This document shows, piece by piece, positions 1 to 5,641 of a DNA stretch of 10,285 nt. The notes under the pieces were generated by a model. The model was not told the origin of the DNA. It saw nothing but the letters and a program-made list of their open reading frames with translations, and did not search any database. Each line of letters opens with the position of its first letter. Within the stretch, counting starts at the first letter, position 1. The position numbers and the translations under genes are program-made. Origin of the DNA: Acidilobaceae archaeon. Its GTDB lineage: Archaea > Thermoproteota > Thermoprotei_A > Sulfolobales > Acidilobaceae. The stretch lies in NCBI GenBank assembly GCA_026985385.1, contig JALSQM010000091.1:1-10285 (forward strand), in the 5' to 3' direction.

Positions 1-366
1 GAGCGCATTGAAATGATCAGACTCTCATTTCTCGATGAAGGAATACCCCTCGATAAATTGATAACTGCCACCATACAAACGCTTGAGACCAACTTCGGCT
101 GTGTTCACTACGTATTAAGCTATGTACCCAGGATCGATTTCATACTAGCACGCAACCCTATCATAGTTAAAATATTCCGCGATGCCGGGTTAAACGTTGT
201 CAAACCACCGCTCTTCAACCGCGACGAGTGGAGGGGTGATAGGATTAGAGCGCTCATGGCGAGACGCGATCCCAGGTGGCGTAGCGCCGTCACACCGTCA
301 ACCGGGGAGTTTATTGAAAGCATCGGCGGTGTTGAGAGGGTAGCCGAGCTCTACAGCAGTGACTAG
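1..366 (+). CDS. nadM: Nicotinamide-nucleotide adenylyltransferase (archaeal NMNAT), 3' part
   Basis: C-terminal part of an archaeal NMN adenylyltransferase, which makes NAD+ from NMN and ATP in the cytoplasm. The frame is open to the window edge and begins with E-R-I-E-M, matching the family segment 'TAGERIEM', so the N-terminal nucleotide-binding motif lies outside and the ATG at 13 is internal. Family features in order are the R-N-P element (where relatives have S/G-N-P), the 'KPPLFNRDEWRGDRIR' stretch (relatives: 'rPxxFNRxEYSGTEIR') and the 'SIGGVERV' tail. The phosphate-contacting S/T-G-T part of the family motif reads R-G-D here, an unusual substitution. Stop is TAG at 364-366. The gene converges on prf1 with 31 bp between stops. 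Recognition is by remembered family sequence. A diverged paralogue is possible. Confidence 0.82.
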   Translation, partial: ERIEMIRLSFLDEGIPLDKLITATIQTLETNFGCVHYVLSYVPRIDFILARNPIIVKIFRDAGLNVVKPPLFNRDEWRGDRIRALMARRDPRWRSAVTPSTGEFIESIGGVERVAELYSSD

Positions 367-378
367 CCTCTCCCACAA

Positions 379-399
379 AGTCCTCCAGCGTCGAGGACT
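379..399. repeat. 7-bp perfect hairpin between convergent nadM and prf1
   Basis: AGTCCTC (379-385) and GAGGACT (393-399) pair perfectly around a 7-base loop and overlap the prf1 stop codon (398-400). It sits where both convergent transcripts end. No T-run follows on either strand, and crenarchaeal termination usually relies on T-rich tracts, so a terminator role is only possible. Chance occurrence is not excluded. Confidence 0.3.
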
Positions 400-1513
400 A
401 GCGTATCTTGTATCTCAGAATGCCCGCTACTCCGTTAAACGTGTTTTTGAACCACTCCGCCTCCGGCAGGCTTGAGGGTATAACTATGGGGGTAGCCCCC
501 CTGGTTTCACCCAAATTCCTCCACTCCTCCAGATCGGGTCTCAACTCGTGTATCAGGAGTGTCTTAACCATACCCATTTCAAGGGCCTCTTTAACGTCCC
601 TCTCACCGTAGACGACGAGGCCTGTGCCCTTAGCTAGGTGTCTCTTAAACTCTTCAAGCGCGTTAACCGCGTCCCTGTAGAGCTGTGTCTGTACAACAGT
701 TTCAGCCCTTAGCACTGCCTCCCTTAGCCCGGCCTCGCCTTGATAGGCTACATCTACGAGCTGCTTGGCCACCAAGCGTTGCAGCCTGTAATCAAGGTAT
801 TTGCCCTCTAAGAAGTCCTTTTTAGCGTAGCCGGGCCCCGCGACGATGATTCCTTTAAGCTTGCCCTTCTCTAGATACGGGAGTAGCAGCCTGTTAGCGT
901 GCTCGCCCAGTCTCTTAAAGAAGTTTTCAACCATCTGCTCTATTATCCTGTCAAACCTGCGCTGGCTCTGGCCCCCCATCTTATGCTTCCCTGGCACGTA
1001 GTCGCTTAGCTCCTCGAGAACCTCGAGTTTCGTCCCCTTCAAGACTCCTATAGTGGCCTGGTCCCTCTCCACAATTATGATTCCGACCACATCCCTCTCT
1101 TCAACCATCTCCTCCAGGAACTCGGTGTGGAACTTCTTATCGGTCCTATAATAGAAGATCTTTATGGGCTCCGGCGGCGAGAATACGTAGCAGATGAAGT
1201 CGCCTGTATCCATGTCCTCGCCGCAGAAGAGGACGAGCCCGTTAGGGGGGATCTTCGCTATCATGGAGAGCCTATCCATAGCAGCGGATAGCGCCCTTTG
1301 AACGGCTTGTCTAGTCTTCTTGAGTTTAATGTTATCGGAAATAGAGTATTCCTGCCTAAGTAGGTTCATTACATCGCTTACCGGCCTCCCCGGTGGTATG
1401 TAGAGTGATAGAAGCACTGTTGCAGGAGCTGACCACTTCTTCAGCTCCTGTAGTATAGCGGCTAACTGTCTCCTATCGACAGTTAGCCTCTCCTCCAGTC
1501 TCGTCTCTCCCAT
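398..1513 (-). CDS. prf1: Peptide chain release factor aRF1
   Basis: Archaeal class-1 release factor, which recognises stop codons in the ribosomal A site and triggers peptidyl-tRNA hydrolysis; in archaea one aRF1 reads all three stops. Counting from the ATG at 1513 (371 residues, normal length), domain 1 carries NIKL at 61-64 in the NIKS position and YRTDKKF at 122-128 in the YxCxxxF position. Domain 2 has the catalytic GGQ at 180-182 in GKHKMGGQ. Domain 3 follows without the Cys cluster seen in some relatives. A GTG at 1543 would add ten residues. I prefer the ATG because a TATA-like element (1546-1552) lies only 3-9 bp upstream of that GTG, and GGGGTGA lies just before the ATG. Both domain-1 motifs are non-canonical (S to L, C to T). 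Diverges from the tsaC gene. Confidence 0.95.
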   Translation of the reverse strand: MGETRLEERLTVDRRQLAAILQELKKWSAPATVLLSLYIPPGRPVSDVMNLLRQEYSISDNIKLKKTRQAVQRALSAAMDRLSMIAKIPPNGLVLFCGEDMDTGDFICYVFSPPEPIKIFYYRTDKKFHTEFLEEMVEERDVVGIIIVERDQATIGVLKGTKLEVLEELSDYVPGKHKMGGQSQRRFDRIIEQMVENFFKRLGEHANRLLLPYLEKGKLKGIIVAGPGYAKKDFLEGKYLDYRLQRLVAKQLVDVAYQGEAGLREAVLRAETVVQTQLYRDAVNALEEFKRHLAKGTGLVVYGERDVKEALEMGMVKTLLIHELRPDLEEWRNLGETRGATPIVIPSSLPEAEWFKNTFNGVAGILRYKIR

Positions 1514-1545
1514 GAAGTCACCCCACTCAATTTCTCCCGCCACAC

Positions 1546-1552
1546 ATTATAT
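1546..1552. promoter_or_regulatory. Shared TATA-like core of the divergent prf1 / tsaC promoters
   Basis: The sequence reads ATTATAT on plus and ATATAAT on minus, so it can serve as a TATA box both ways. Its centre (about 1549.5) is 36 bp from both the preferred prf1 ATG (1513) and the preferred tsaC GTG (1586). With the usual archaeal TATA-to-start distance of about 26 bp, both transcripts would begin about 10 bp before their start codons. No second TATA candidate lies in the gap. BRE matches are weak on both sides. Confidence 0.55.
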
Positions 1553-1585
1553 CCCTAGCCCACATTGCCCTCGGGGGTCTGCGCT

Positions 1586-2218
1586 GTGAAGGCCTCGGTC
1601 TACACGGTAAACCCGGAATGCCCCAGCCAGGAGGCCGTTAGGGCCGCCGTCGACGCGCTGAGGGAGGGGGGGCTAGTCGTATACCCAACCGACACGTTAT
1701 ACGGCCTCGGAGCCGACCCCTGGAACCCCCATGCTGTAGAGAAGGTTTTCAAGGCCAAAGAGAGAAAGCGCGATAAGCCCCTACCCTTAATAATCGCTGA
1801 GGCCCACTACGCACTGAGACTCGTAAAGCCTAGCAGCTCGTTCTGGAGGTTAGCCCTAGCATTCTGGCCAGGCCCCCTCACAATAGTTGCCGAGGCTTCA
1901 GACGAGGCGCCCCACTATCTCGCGTGGGAGGGCATGATCGGAGTTAGGCTCCCTGACAGCATTGTAGCCCGGCTCCTAGCAAGAGCTATAGGAGGCGTGA
2001 TCATCGCTACCAGCGCGAACAAATCGGGTATGCCTCCGCCTCGCACTGCCCAGGACGCCATGAGCATGCTTGGGGAGAGCGTCTCCGTGTACCTCGATGG
2101 AGGACCGACACCCCTAGGAGTGCCTTCAACAGTTGTAATTATAAGGAATGATAGTGTAGAGATCCTAAGAGAGGGAGCAATCCCTGCCCGCGACGTAGCG
2201 CGTGCGCTCAGAGGGTAG
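1586..2218 (+). CDS. tsaC: L-threonylcarbamoyladenylate synthase (YrdC/Sua5 family, short form)
   Basis: Makes threonylcarbamoyl-AMP from threonine, bicarbonate and ATP, the first step of t6A37 modification of ANN-decoding tRNAs, in the cytoplasm. Counting from the GTG at 1586 (210 residues), visible family motifs are PTDTLYGLG (34-42), the basic KAKERKRDKPL stretch (56-66), WPGPLT (94-99), ATSANKSG (141-148), GVPSTVV (178-184) and REGAI (195-199). Only the YrdC-like domain is present; the protein stops where the extra Sua5 domain of many archaeal homologues (about 340 residues) would begin. A TTG at 1565 would add seven residues, but GGGGGT at 1573-1578 sits correctly for the GTG. Stop is TAG. 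A small unknown gene follows 66 bp downstream. Confidence 0.9.
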   Translation: MKASVYTVNPECPSQEAVRAAVDALREGGLVVYPTDTLYGLGADPWNPHAVEKVFKAKERKRDKPLPLIIAEAHYALRLVKPSSSFWRLALAFWPGPLTIVAEASDEAPHYLAWEGMIGVRLPDSIVARLLARAIGGVIIATSANKSGMPPPRTAQDAMSMLGESVSVYLDGGPTPLGVPSTVVIIRNDSVEILREGAIPARDVARALRG

Positions 2219-2284
2219 CTATACCGTATCACCGATTCGCCCCCCTTAACCTGCCTATACACGATCAACCCGCTGGGGGAGGCT

Positions 2285-2629
2285 ATGCTACGGATTGTAG
2301 TCTACGGGGGCCTCGACACTGAGAGCAGGATAGCGCTTGAGAGGGCTCGACTCGCATCCATACTATTGTCGTCCAACTATTCCATACCATCAACTACCGA
2401 GGAGGTGATTCTACCCGTGGGAAGCGATGAGAGCCGCTACCAGGGGCTGCCAGAGGTTTGGGTCGAGGAAGGCGAAGAGCGTCACCCGATAGCTATGGGG
2501 CGTCCCCCCACCACATCAGAGGTGTTGGAAGCGGCGTTTAGGCTATTAGAAAATATCTACGGTTCCCCCTTCACGCCGCTAAAGCCTTTAGGGGACGACG
2601 AGGCTGAGGAGGGCCTTCTCGGTGTGTAA
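2285..2629 (+). CDS. Conserved-looking small protein of unknown function (114 aa)
   Basis: I do not recognise this protein. It begins with a strand-like segment (residues 2-8, LRIVVYG), then a helix (12-27), and ends with a helix (80-93, EVLEAAFRLLENIYG) and an acidic tail. There is no cysteine, no signal peptide and no membrane segment. The order strand-helix followed by a 'P-x-V-W-V' strand and a terminal helix loosely recalls a thioredoxin-like fold without the redox cysteines, but this is a guess. GGGGGAGG lies immediately upstream of the ATG. The last 42 bp (2588-2629) overlap the 3' end of argF on the opposite strand, tail to tail. It probably follows tsaC in one transcript. Codon use and the strong ribosome site argue that it is real. 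Confidence 0.6.
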   Translation: MLRIVVYGGLDTESRIALERARLASILLSSNYSIPSTTEEVILPVGSDESRYQGLPEVWVEEGEERHPIAMGRPPTTSEVLEAAFRLLENIYGSPFTPLKPLGDDEAEEGLLGV

Positions 2630-3535
2630 CCTGTTCTCCGCTTGATCCCAGACAACGCTCCAAGGACCATCCATTACTTCATCTGTGACCTCCTCGCCTC
2701 TATGGGCTGGCAGACAGTGCATGAATATTGCATTGTTGGAAGCTCTCTCCATTAATTTCCTATTAACCTGGTACGGCTTCAGTATGCTCCTCCTCCACTC
2801 GGCCTCGCTCTCCTGGCCCATGCTAACCCATACATCCGTGTAGACGACATCGGCGCCTTCAACTGCCTTAAGTGGGTCCTCCTCGAACTCTATTGTAGCC
2901 CCACTCAGTTCTGCCTCCCTCAGCGCCGCATCGAGTATTTGCTTAGCCGGCCTTAGCTGGGGGGGACTAGCAACTACTATATGCATACCAAACATGCTAC
3001 CCGCAATGAGCAGGCTGTGGAGTACATTATCGGATCCATCGCCTACGAACACGAGTTTGACCCCCCTTAACCCGCCCTTGTACTCCATTATAGTCAATAT
3101 GTCGGCTAGCGCCTGCATGGGGTGGGAGAGGTCGCTGAGGGCGTTCAGAACCGGTACCTTAGAGCTCCTGGCAAGCTCTAGGAGCGTTTCATGATTCCTA
3201 ACACGCGCCACTATAGCGTCTACGTACCTCGAGAGAACCCTCGCCGTGTCAGCTACCGTCTCGCCCCTAGCCAGTTGTAGCTGCTCCCAGAAGAGGTAGA
3301 GGGGATAGGCGCCTAGCTGGTTAGCTGCGACCTCGAGGCTAACCCTGGTTCTGGTGCTATGCTTCTCGAAGAGCAGCGCTATACTCCTACCCTTGAGGAG
3401 AGGTATCACTCTCTCCCCCTGATAGTACCTAGCCTTAAGCTCCCTAGCAACGTCTAGAATAACCTCTACTTCACGTCTATCCCAGTCAGCTAGGCAGAGG
3501 AAATCCCTGCCCCTGAGATCACGTATACTCACCAC
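2588..3535 (-). CDS. argF: Ornithine carbamoyltransferase (anabolic)
   Basis: Transfers the carbamoyl group from carbamoyl phosphate to ornithine, giving citrulline in arginine biosynthesis; cytoplasmic. Counting from the GTG at 3535 (315 residues, like Pyrococcus OTC), carbamoyl-phosphate ligands appear in STRTR (60-64), the QLxLARGET loop (86-92) and HPMQ (138-141, where most members have HPCQ). The second domain has GDGSDNVLHS (165-174), the ornithine-binding D-V-W-V-S-M-G (234-240) and HCLPAHRGEE (273-282). The ORF extends to a GTG at 3571, but a TATA box lies 4-10 bp before that codon, so transcription should begin near 3553 and translation at GTG 3535 or GTG 3532, which also matches the usual 'MVVSL..GRD' start of archaeal OTCs. 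Its 3' end overlaps the convergent 114-aa gene by 42 bp. Confidence 0.95.
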   Translation of the reverse strand: MVSIRDLRGRDFLCLADWDRREVEVILDVARELKARYYQGERVIPLLKGRSIALLFEKHSTRTRVSLEVAANQLGAYPLYLFWEQLQLARGETVADTARVLSRYVDAIVARVRNHETLLELARSSKVPVLNALSDLSHPMQALADILTIMEYKGGLRGVKLVFVGDGSDNVLHSLLIAGSMFGMHIVVASPPQLRPAKQILDAALREAELSGATIEFEEDPLKAVEGADVVYTDVWVSMGQESEAEWRRSILKPYQVNRKLMERASNNAIFMHCLPAHRGEEVTDEVMDGPWSVVWDQAENRLHTEKALLSLVVP

Positions 3536-3574
3536 GGCACCCTCGCCCCAGCCGCAGCGGTGTAGAGCCACGCG

Positions 3575-3583
3575 TTATAATTG
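3575..3583 (-). promoter_or_regulatory. argF TATA box
   Basis: On the minus strand the sequence reads AATTATAAC. It is centred near 3579, about 44 bp before the preferred argF GTG (3535), which predicts a transcript start around 3553 and a short leader containing GAGGGTG. It lies in the 26-bp gap after the stop of the upstream winged-helix gene, so argF probably has its own promoter even though the genes are co-directional. Confidence 0.5.
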
Positions 3584-3588
3584 GCTTT

Positions 3589-3600
3589 TAAGGCGCCTTA
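3589..3600. promoter_or_regulatory. 12-bp perfect palindrome upstream of the argF TATA box (candidate operator)
   Basis: TAAGGCGCCTTA is its own reverse complement. It begins 6 bp upstream of the argF TATA box, just above the expected BRE position, and includes the stop codon of the upstream winged-helix gene. A site here could bind a dimeric regulator of argF. Part of the match is fixed by the stop codon, so chance is possible. Confidence 0.35.
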
Positions 3601-4269
3601 ATGTAGTCCGCAGTAATCCGCTATTAACTCAACGAGTGCCGCGCCAGCCTTCGTGCCGCATGTAGCGGGGGCTACTACAACAGTTGATATGTTATCTATA
3701 CTCGAGGCGCAGGGGGAGCCCTTAATAATCCTAATTATGGACTCGGATAGAGCCCTCTCAACATCTATTGGGACGCCTGGGAACCTAAAGATGTCAGGGG
3801 GCCAGTAAGCCCCTATTACCGCTGGTTTGCAGGAGCGAGCGACGAGGTAGTCCCTGATCCTGTGAACATCGACGATATCCGTTGGGGGTTCCACTATAGT
3901 AGCGAAAACTACTATCACCTTGGATAGCTCTCCATCGAGGCCGGTATCGCCGGGACCGGCGAGACAGAGGCCTTGGAGCGAGTCGGCTATGGCCGCTCCC
4001 CTGTCTGTAGTGCAATGGGCGGCGCCGCACCTACTGATTAACCCGGCTTCCCTCAAGCTCCTTAACATAGTCTTAGCCGAGGCCTCCCCCACTCCTACTA
4101 GCCTCTCCAAGGTGGGCCTGCCCATCGGTCCTCTGCTCATATACTTAAGCGCTAGAAGTACTTGGTATTCGTCGAACCCCTTTCTGCTGGAGCCCCTACC
4201 GGTTATCCTTACTATCTCCGATGCCGCCTCGCATGCGGACAGTCGGTCGGGCATCCCACGCGCCCTCAT
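3598..4269 (-). CDS. Winged-helix protein resembling the archaeal PH0730/DUF4443 family
   Basis: A 223-residue protein with an N-terminal winged-helix DNA-binding domain: residues about 34-100 hold a first helix, the turn GPMGRPTLERLVGVGEAS, a recognition-helix-like KTMLRSLREAGLI and a wing ending at TDRGAAIAD. The C-terminal part (about 115-222) has strands VIVVFATI and AVIGAY around the segment DIVDVHRIRDYLVARSC, and 'FRFPGVP', which I associate with DUF4443 proteins such as Pyrococcus PH0730. The family's function is not established to my knowledge; a transcription regulator is the simplest inference. Several Cys (13, 81, 86, 102, 147, 187, 204, 220) are scattered without a clear zinc motif. 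The ATG at 4269 lies inside the end of the upstream 104-codon gene (74-bp overlap); an ATG at 4254 is an alternative start. It immediately precedes argF, so it might regulate argF. Confidence 0.6.
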   Translation of the reverse strand: MRARGMPDRLSACEAASEIVRITGRGSSRKGFDEYQVLLALKYMSRGPMGRPTLERLVGVGEASAKTMLRSLREAGLISRCGAAHCTTDRGAAIADSLQGLCLAGPGDTGLDGELSKVIVVFATIVEPPTDIVDVHRIRDYLVARSCKPAVIGAYWPPDIFRFPGVPIDVERALSESIIRIIKGSPCASSIDNISTVVVAPATCGTKAGAALVELIADYCGLH

Positions 4270-4510
4270 CAGGTACTACCCCGTTTTCAATCATAAACAC
4301 CGCTAGGTCTTGTGCACTAACGTCGGGGCTCCTCAAGACCGCCCTTTTAACCACATTCCAATCCCTGCGAACACGCAAGCCGAAGTCCTCCCAAAGCCAC
4401 TCCACCATCATTCGAATATCTATTTTACCCGAATTCATTATCTGTGACAGCAACGCCTCCTTCACGGCGCGGTCTCGTAACCCCCTCAACGGATACCCCC
4501 CGGTTAACAC
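4196..4510 (-). CDS. Small protein of unknown function (104 aa), overlapping the downstream winged-helix gene
   Basis: I do not recognise this protein. It is charged and mostly helical, with segments RDRAVKEALLSQIMNSG (12-28), DIRMMVEWLWEDFGL (31-45) and a Trp-containing 'RRDWNVVKRAVLRSPDVSAQDLAVFMIENG' region. The amphipathic helix pattern suggests a small folded, possibly helix-turn-helix, protein. No signal peptide or membrane span is seen. Start is GTG 4510; a TTG at 4489, behind GGGGGGT, is an alternative. Its last 74 bp overlap the start of the winged-helix gene in another frame, so the two are probably translationally coupled. The overlap region encodes a low-complexity basic tail (RPTVRMRGGIGDSKDNR), so the tail may be unconstrained. 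A TATA-like stretch lies upstream at 4540-4549. Confidence 0.55.
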   Translation of the reverse strand: MLTGGYPLRGLRDRAVKEALLSQIMNSGKIDIRMMVEWLWEDFGLRVRRDWNVVKRAVLRSPDVSAQDLAVFMIENGVVPDEGAWDARPTVRMRGGIGDSKDNR

Positions 4511-4539
4511 CCATTATTTACAAGTGCCCCTCAACAGGC

Positions 4540-4549
4540 CGCATTATTA
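4540..4549 (-). promoter_or_regulatory. TATA-like element for the 104-aa / winged-helix gene pair
   Basis: The minus strand reads TTTAATAATG within an AT-rich stretch (4540-4560). It sits about 35 bp before GTG 4510, which predicts a start of transcription about 10 bp upstream of that codon. A second TATA-like stretch, GTAAATAAT (about 4513-4521), is too close for the GTG but could serve the alternative TTG at 4489. The choice between them is unresolved. Confidence 0.35.
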
Positions 4550-4661
4550 AAGATTAAAGACTGATTCCCCCACCCCCATGCCATGCCATACTATACAACA
4601 ACCCCTACTCGACTAGGGACTGGAGCCTGCATCGACGGCCTCTCGGCGGATTCTCGCGGGA

Positions 4662-4747
4662 GGTACTATCACCTGTCAATAGCCAAACCTTATCTATATA
4701 TTGTGCCACCCTATTAGCCACATCTGCCCTAATTACGCGATAGTACC
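4662..4747. repeat. Perfect 9-bp inverted repeat flanking AT-rich DNA
   Basis: Left arm GGTACTATC (4662-4670), right arm GATAGTACC (4739-4747), 68 bp apart. The match extends imperfectly: both arms read GGnGGTACTATCnC in their own orientation. A third copy of the 9-mer at 3421-3429 lies inside argF coding sequence (Tyr-Tyr codons) and is probably chance. Confidence 0.5.
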
Positions 4748-4767
4748 GCCCCTGTATAGTGGATCTA

Positions 4768-5523
4768 TTACTCACAGTAAGCCATAGTCTCCCTTAGAGC
4801 TCTAGAGAGCCCCACTCTTACGCCTAGTCTGGGATCCGCGTAGATGTAAATGAGGTTCTTCGCTTGGAGGCTTCTCAGCTTTGAAAACAGCCACCTCTGA
4901 TCAGCCTTGAGCTTCTCTTGGAGCTGGTCGGCGTAGAGGTACGTGCTACCCCATCTAGCATAATGGGAGAGTATAGCGCTGAGAACCTCGAATTCCTCCT
5001 CGTTAAGCTTATCCCTTAGAAGACGGAGCACGCACGTGACCTGATTAACCCTATCACCCCCTAAATGTTCATTGCCCGCTTTACTCGTATTCCCGGCAAT
5101 AAACGACTGTGGAGGCGCCCGGGAGGCCTGCCTGCGGGCGTTCTTTTTGTCTTTTCTTGTCGGCATAACCGATTCTGTTGACAATAAAATGCTGCGGGCG
5201 AGCCTGGTATACTCATCTTCGAGGCTGCGCCGCATCCTTTCGATTACGTCGTGTGCATAGTCCTCGCCTAGGGGGGTCAGATACCAGAAGCCCCTATCGT
5301 AGTCAACGTAGCCCCTTGTTTTCCAGTAGCTTAGGTAGCTACTCACGTACTTTGATTCGACCCCGAGCACTTCAGCTATCTCGGAGGCCCTCATAGGTTT
5401 GGAGAGGAGGAGAACCATTATTGCATCTACTATCCTACTCCTAGGCCCCCCTCTTGCTGTTCTACGTGCCTGCGACTGCCGGGCTAGAGCCTCCGCTAGG
5501 AGCTTATAGTCTGGCTCCTTCAA
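4768..5523 (-). CDS. whiP: Double winged-helix protein resembling the crenarchaeal replication initiator WhiP
   Basis: 251 residues. First winged-helix domain about 28-95 (helix RIVDAIMVLLLS, turn KPMRASEIAEVLG, recognition helix SKYVSSYLSYWKTRG, wing GYVDYDRGFWYLTPLG). A basic, low-complexity linker (about 115-160) follows, then a second winged-helix domain about 172-242 with 'ARWGSTYLYADQL' and 'LRSLQAKNLIYIYADPRLGVRVGLS'. This layout and the WGSTYLY and YIYxDxRLGxRxGLS segments match my memory of WhiP, the Cdt1-like initiator encoded beside oriC3 in Sulfolobus. Start is TTG 5523 behind GGGGGT; stop is TAA. A TATA box lies at 5574-5580. The structured gap 4511-4767 follows its 3' end. If not WhiP, it is another archaeal DNA-binding regulator; the two-domain DNA-binding layout is clear, the name less so. 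Confidence 0.65.
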   Translation of the reverse strand: MKEPDYKLLAEALARQSQARRTARGGPRSRIVDAIMVLLLSKPMRASEIAEVLGVESKYVSSYLSYWKTRGYVDYDRGFWYLTPLGEDYAHDVIERMRRSLEDEYTRLARSILLSTESVMPTRKDKKNARRQASRAPPQSFIAGNTSKAGNEHLGGDRVNQVTCVLRLLRDKLNEEEFEVLSAILSHYARWGSTYLYADQLQEKLKADQRWLFSKLRSLQAKNLIYIYADPRLGVRVGLSRALRETMAYCE

Positions 5524-5524
5524 T

Positions 5525-5641
5525 GGGACCCCCAGACTGCTAGTGGCGAAGCTGCTTGAACCCCGTTAGCGAGTATAATACTGGAGTCTTACGCCCACGC
5601 CTATAGGGTGGCTATTTCTCTCGCTCTGGGGCACCCCCAGA
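5525..5641. repeat. Direct repeat of a C-rich 12-mer bracketing the WhiP-like promoter region
   Basis: GGGACCCCCAGA (5525-5536) and GGCACCCCCAGA (5630-5641) match at 11 of 12 positions, with starts 105 bp apart. The first copy contains the whiP Shine-Dalgarno sequence, so its G-run has another explanation. The second lies in the hairpin described at 5625-5641. A shared protein-binding function is speculative. Confidence 0.25.
5572..5582 (-). promoter_or_regulatory. TATA box of the WhiP-like gene, in a perfect palindrome
   Basis: AGTAT-A-ATACT is a perfect palindrome; on the minus strand it contains TATTATAC. Centred near 5577, it predicts transcription from about 5551 and a leader of about 28 bases before TTG 5523. 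It separates whiP from the upstream nreA operon. The symmetry means direction must come from flanking BRE sequence. Confidence 0.45.

Larger units (their letters stand above)
4511..4767. other. Structured non-coding region beside the WhiP-like gene (candidate replication origin or regulatory RNA region)
   Basis: The largest gap in the window (257 bp); no convincing gene on either strand. Visible elements from left: an AT-rich tract (4540-4560); a double C-run, CCCCC-A-CCCCC (4567-4577); a short tandem ATGCC repeat (4578-4587); an imperfect palindrome CCCTAcTCGAcTAGGG (4603-4618); and a perfect 9-bp inverted repeat (4662-4670 / 4739-4747) bracketing AT-rich DNA with a TATATATA-like core (4691-4701). 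Paired inverted sites around AT-rich DNA, with G-runs nearby, are the general layout of archaeal origins. I do not find a standard ORB (TTCCAnTGGAAA). A small RNA on the minus strand driven by the 4691-4701 element is an alternative. Confidence 0.35.

Noticed and set aside
3421..3429. Third copy of GATAGTACC inside argF
   Set aside because: It encodes Tyr-Tyr codons in argF, and similar strings recur at other Tyr-Tyr codons, so it is likely chance.
4196..4269. Possible frameshift joining the 104-aa gene and the winged-helix gene
   Set aside because: The downstream ORF has its own ATG, a complete N-terminal winged helix and a length that fits its family; overlap with coupling is simpler.
4221..4550. 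Plus-strand ORF of 109 codons (and similar plus-strand ORFs at 3920-4306 and 8154-8414)
   Set aside because: They lie antisense to better-supported minus-strand genes, have low-complexity Ser/Pro/Arg-rich translations and no recognisable motifs.
4620..4690. Small peptide ORF (GTG near 4674, minus, 19 codons) or C/D-box sRNA
   Set aside because: The peptide has no support beyond a GGTGA, and I could not place a proper C box (RTGATGA) and D box (CTGA) pair.
5571..5590. CTCCAGT on the minus strand as part of an Orc1/Cdc6 origin recognition box
   Set aside because: Only the CCAGT core matches; the partner half TGGAAA and a correctly spaced G-string are missing.
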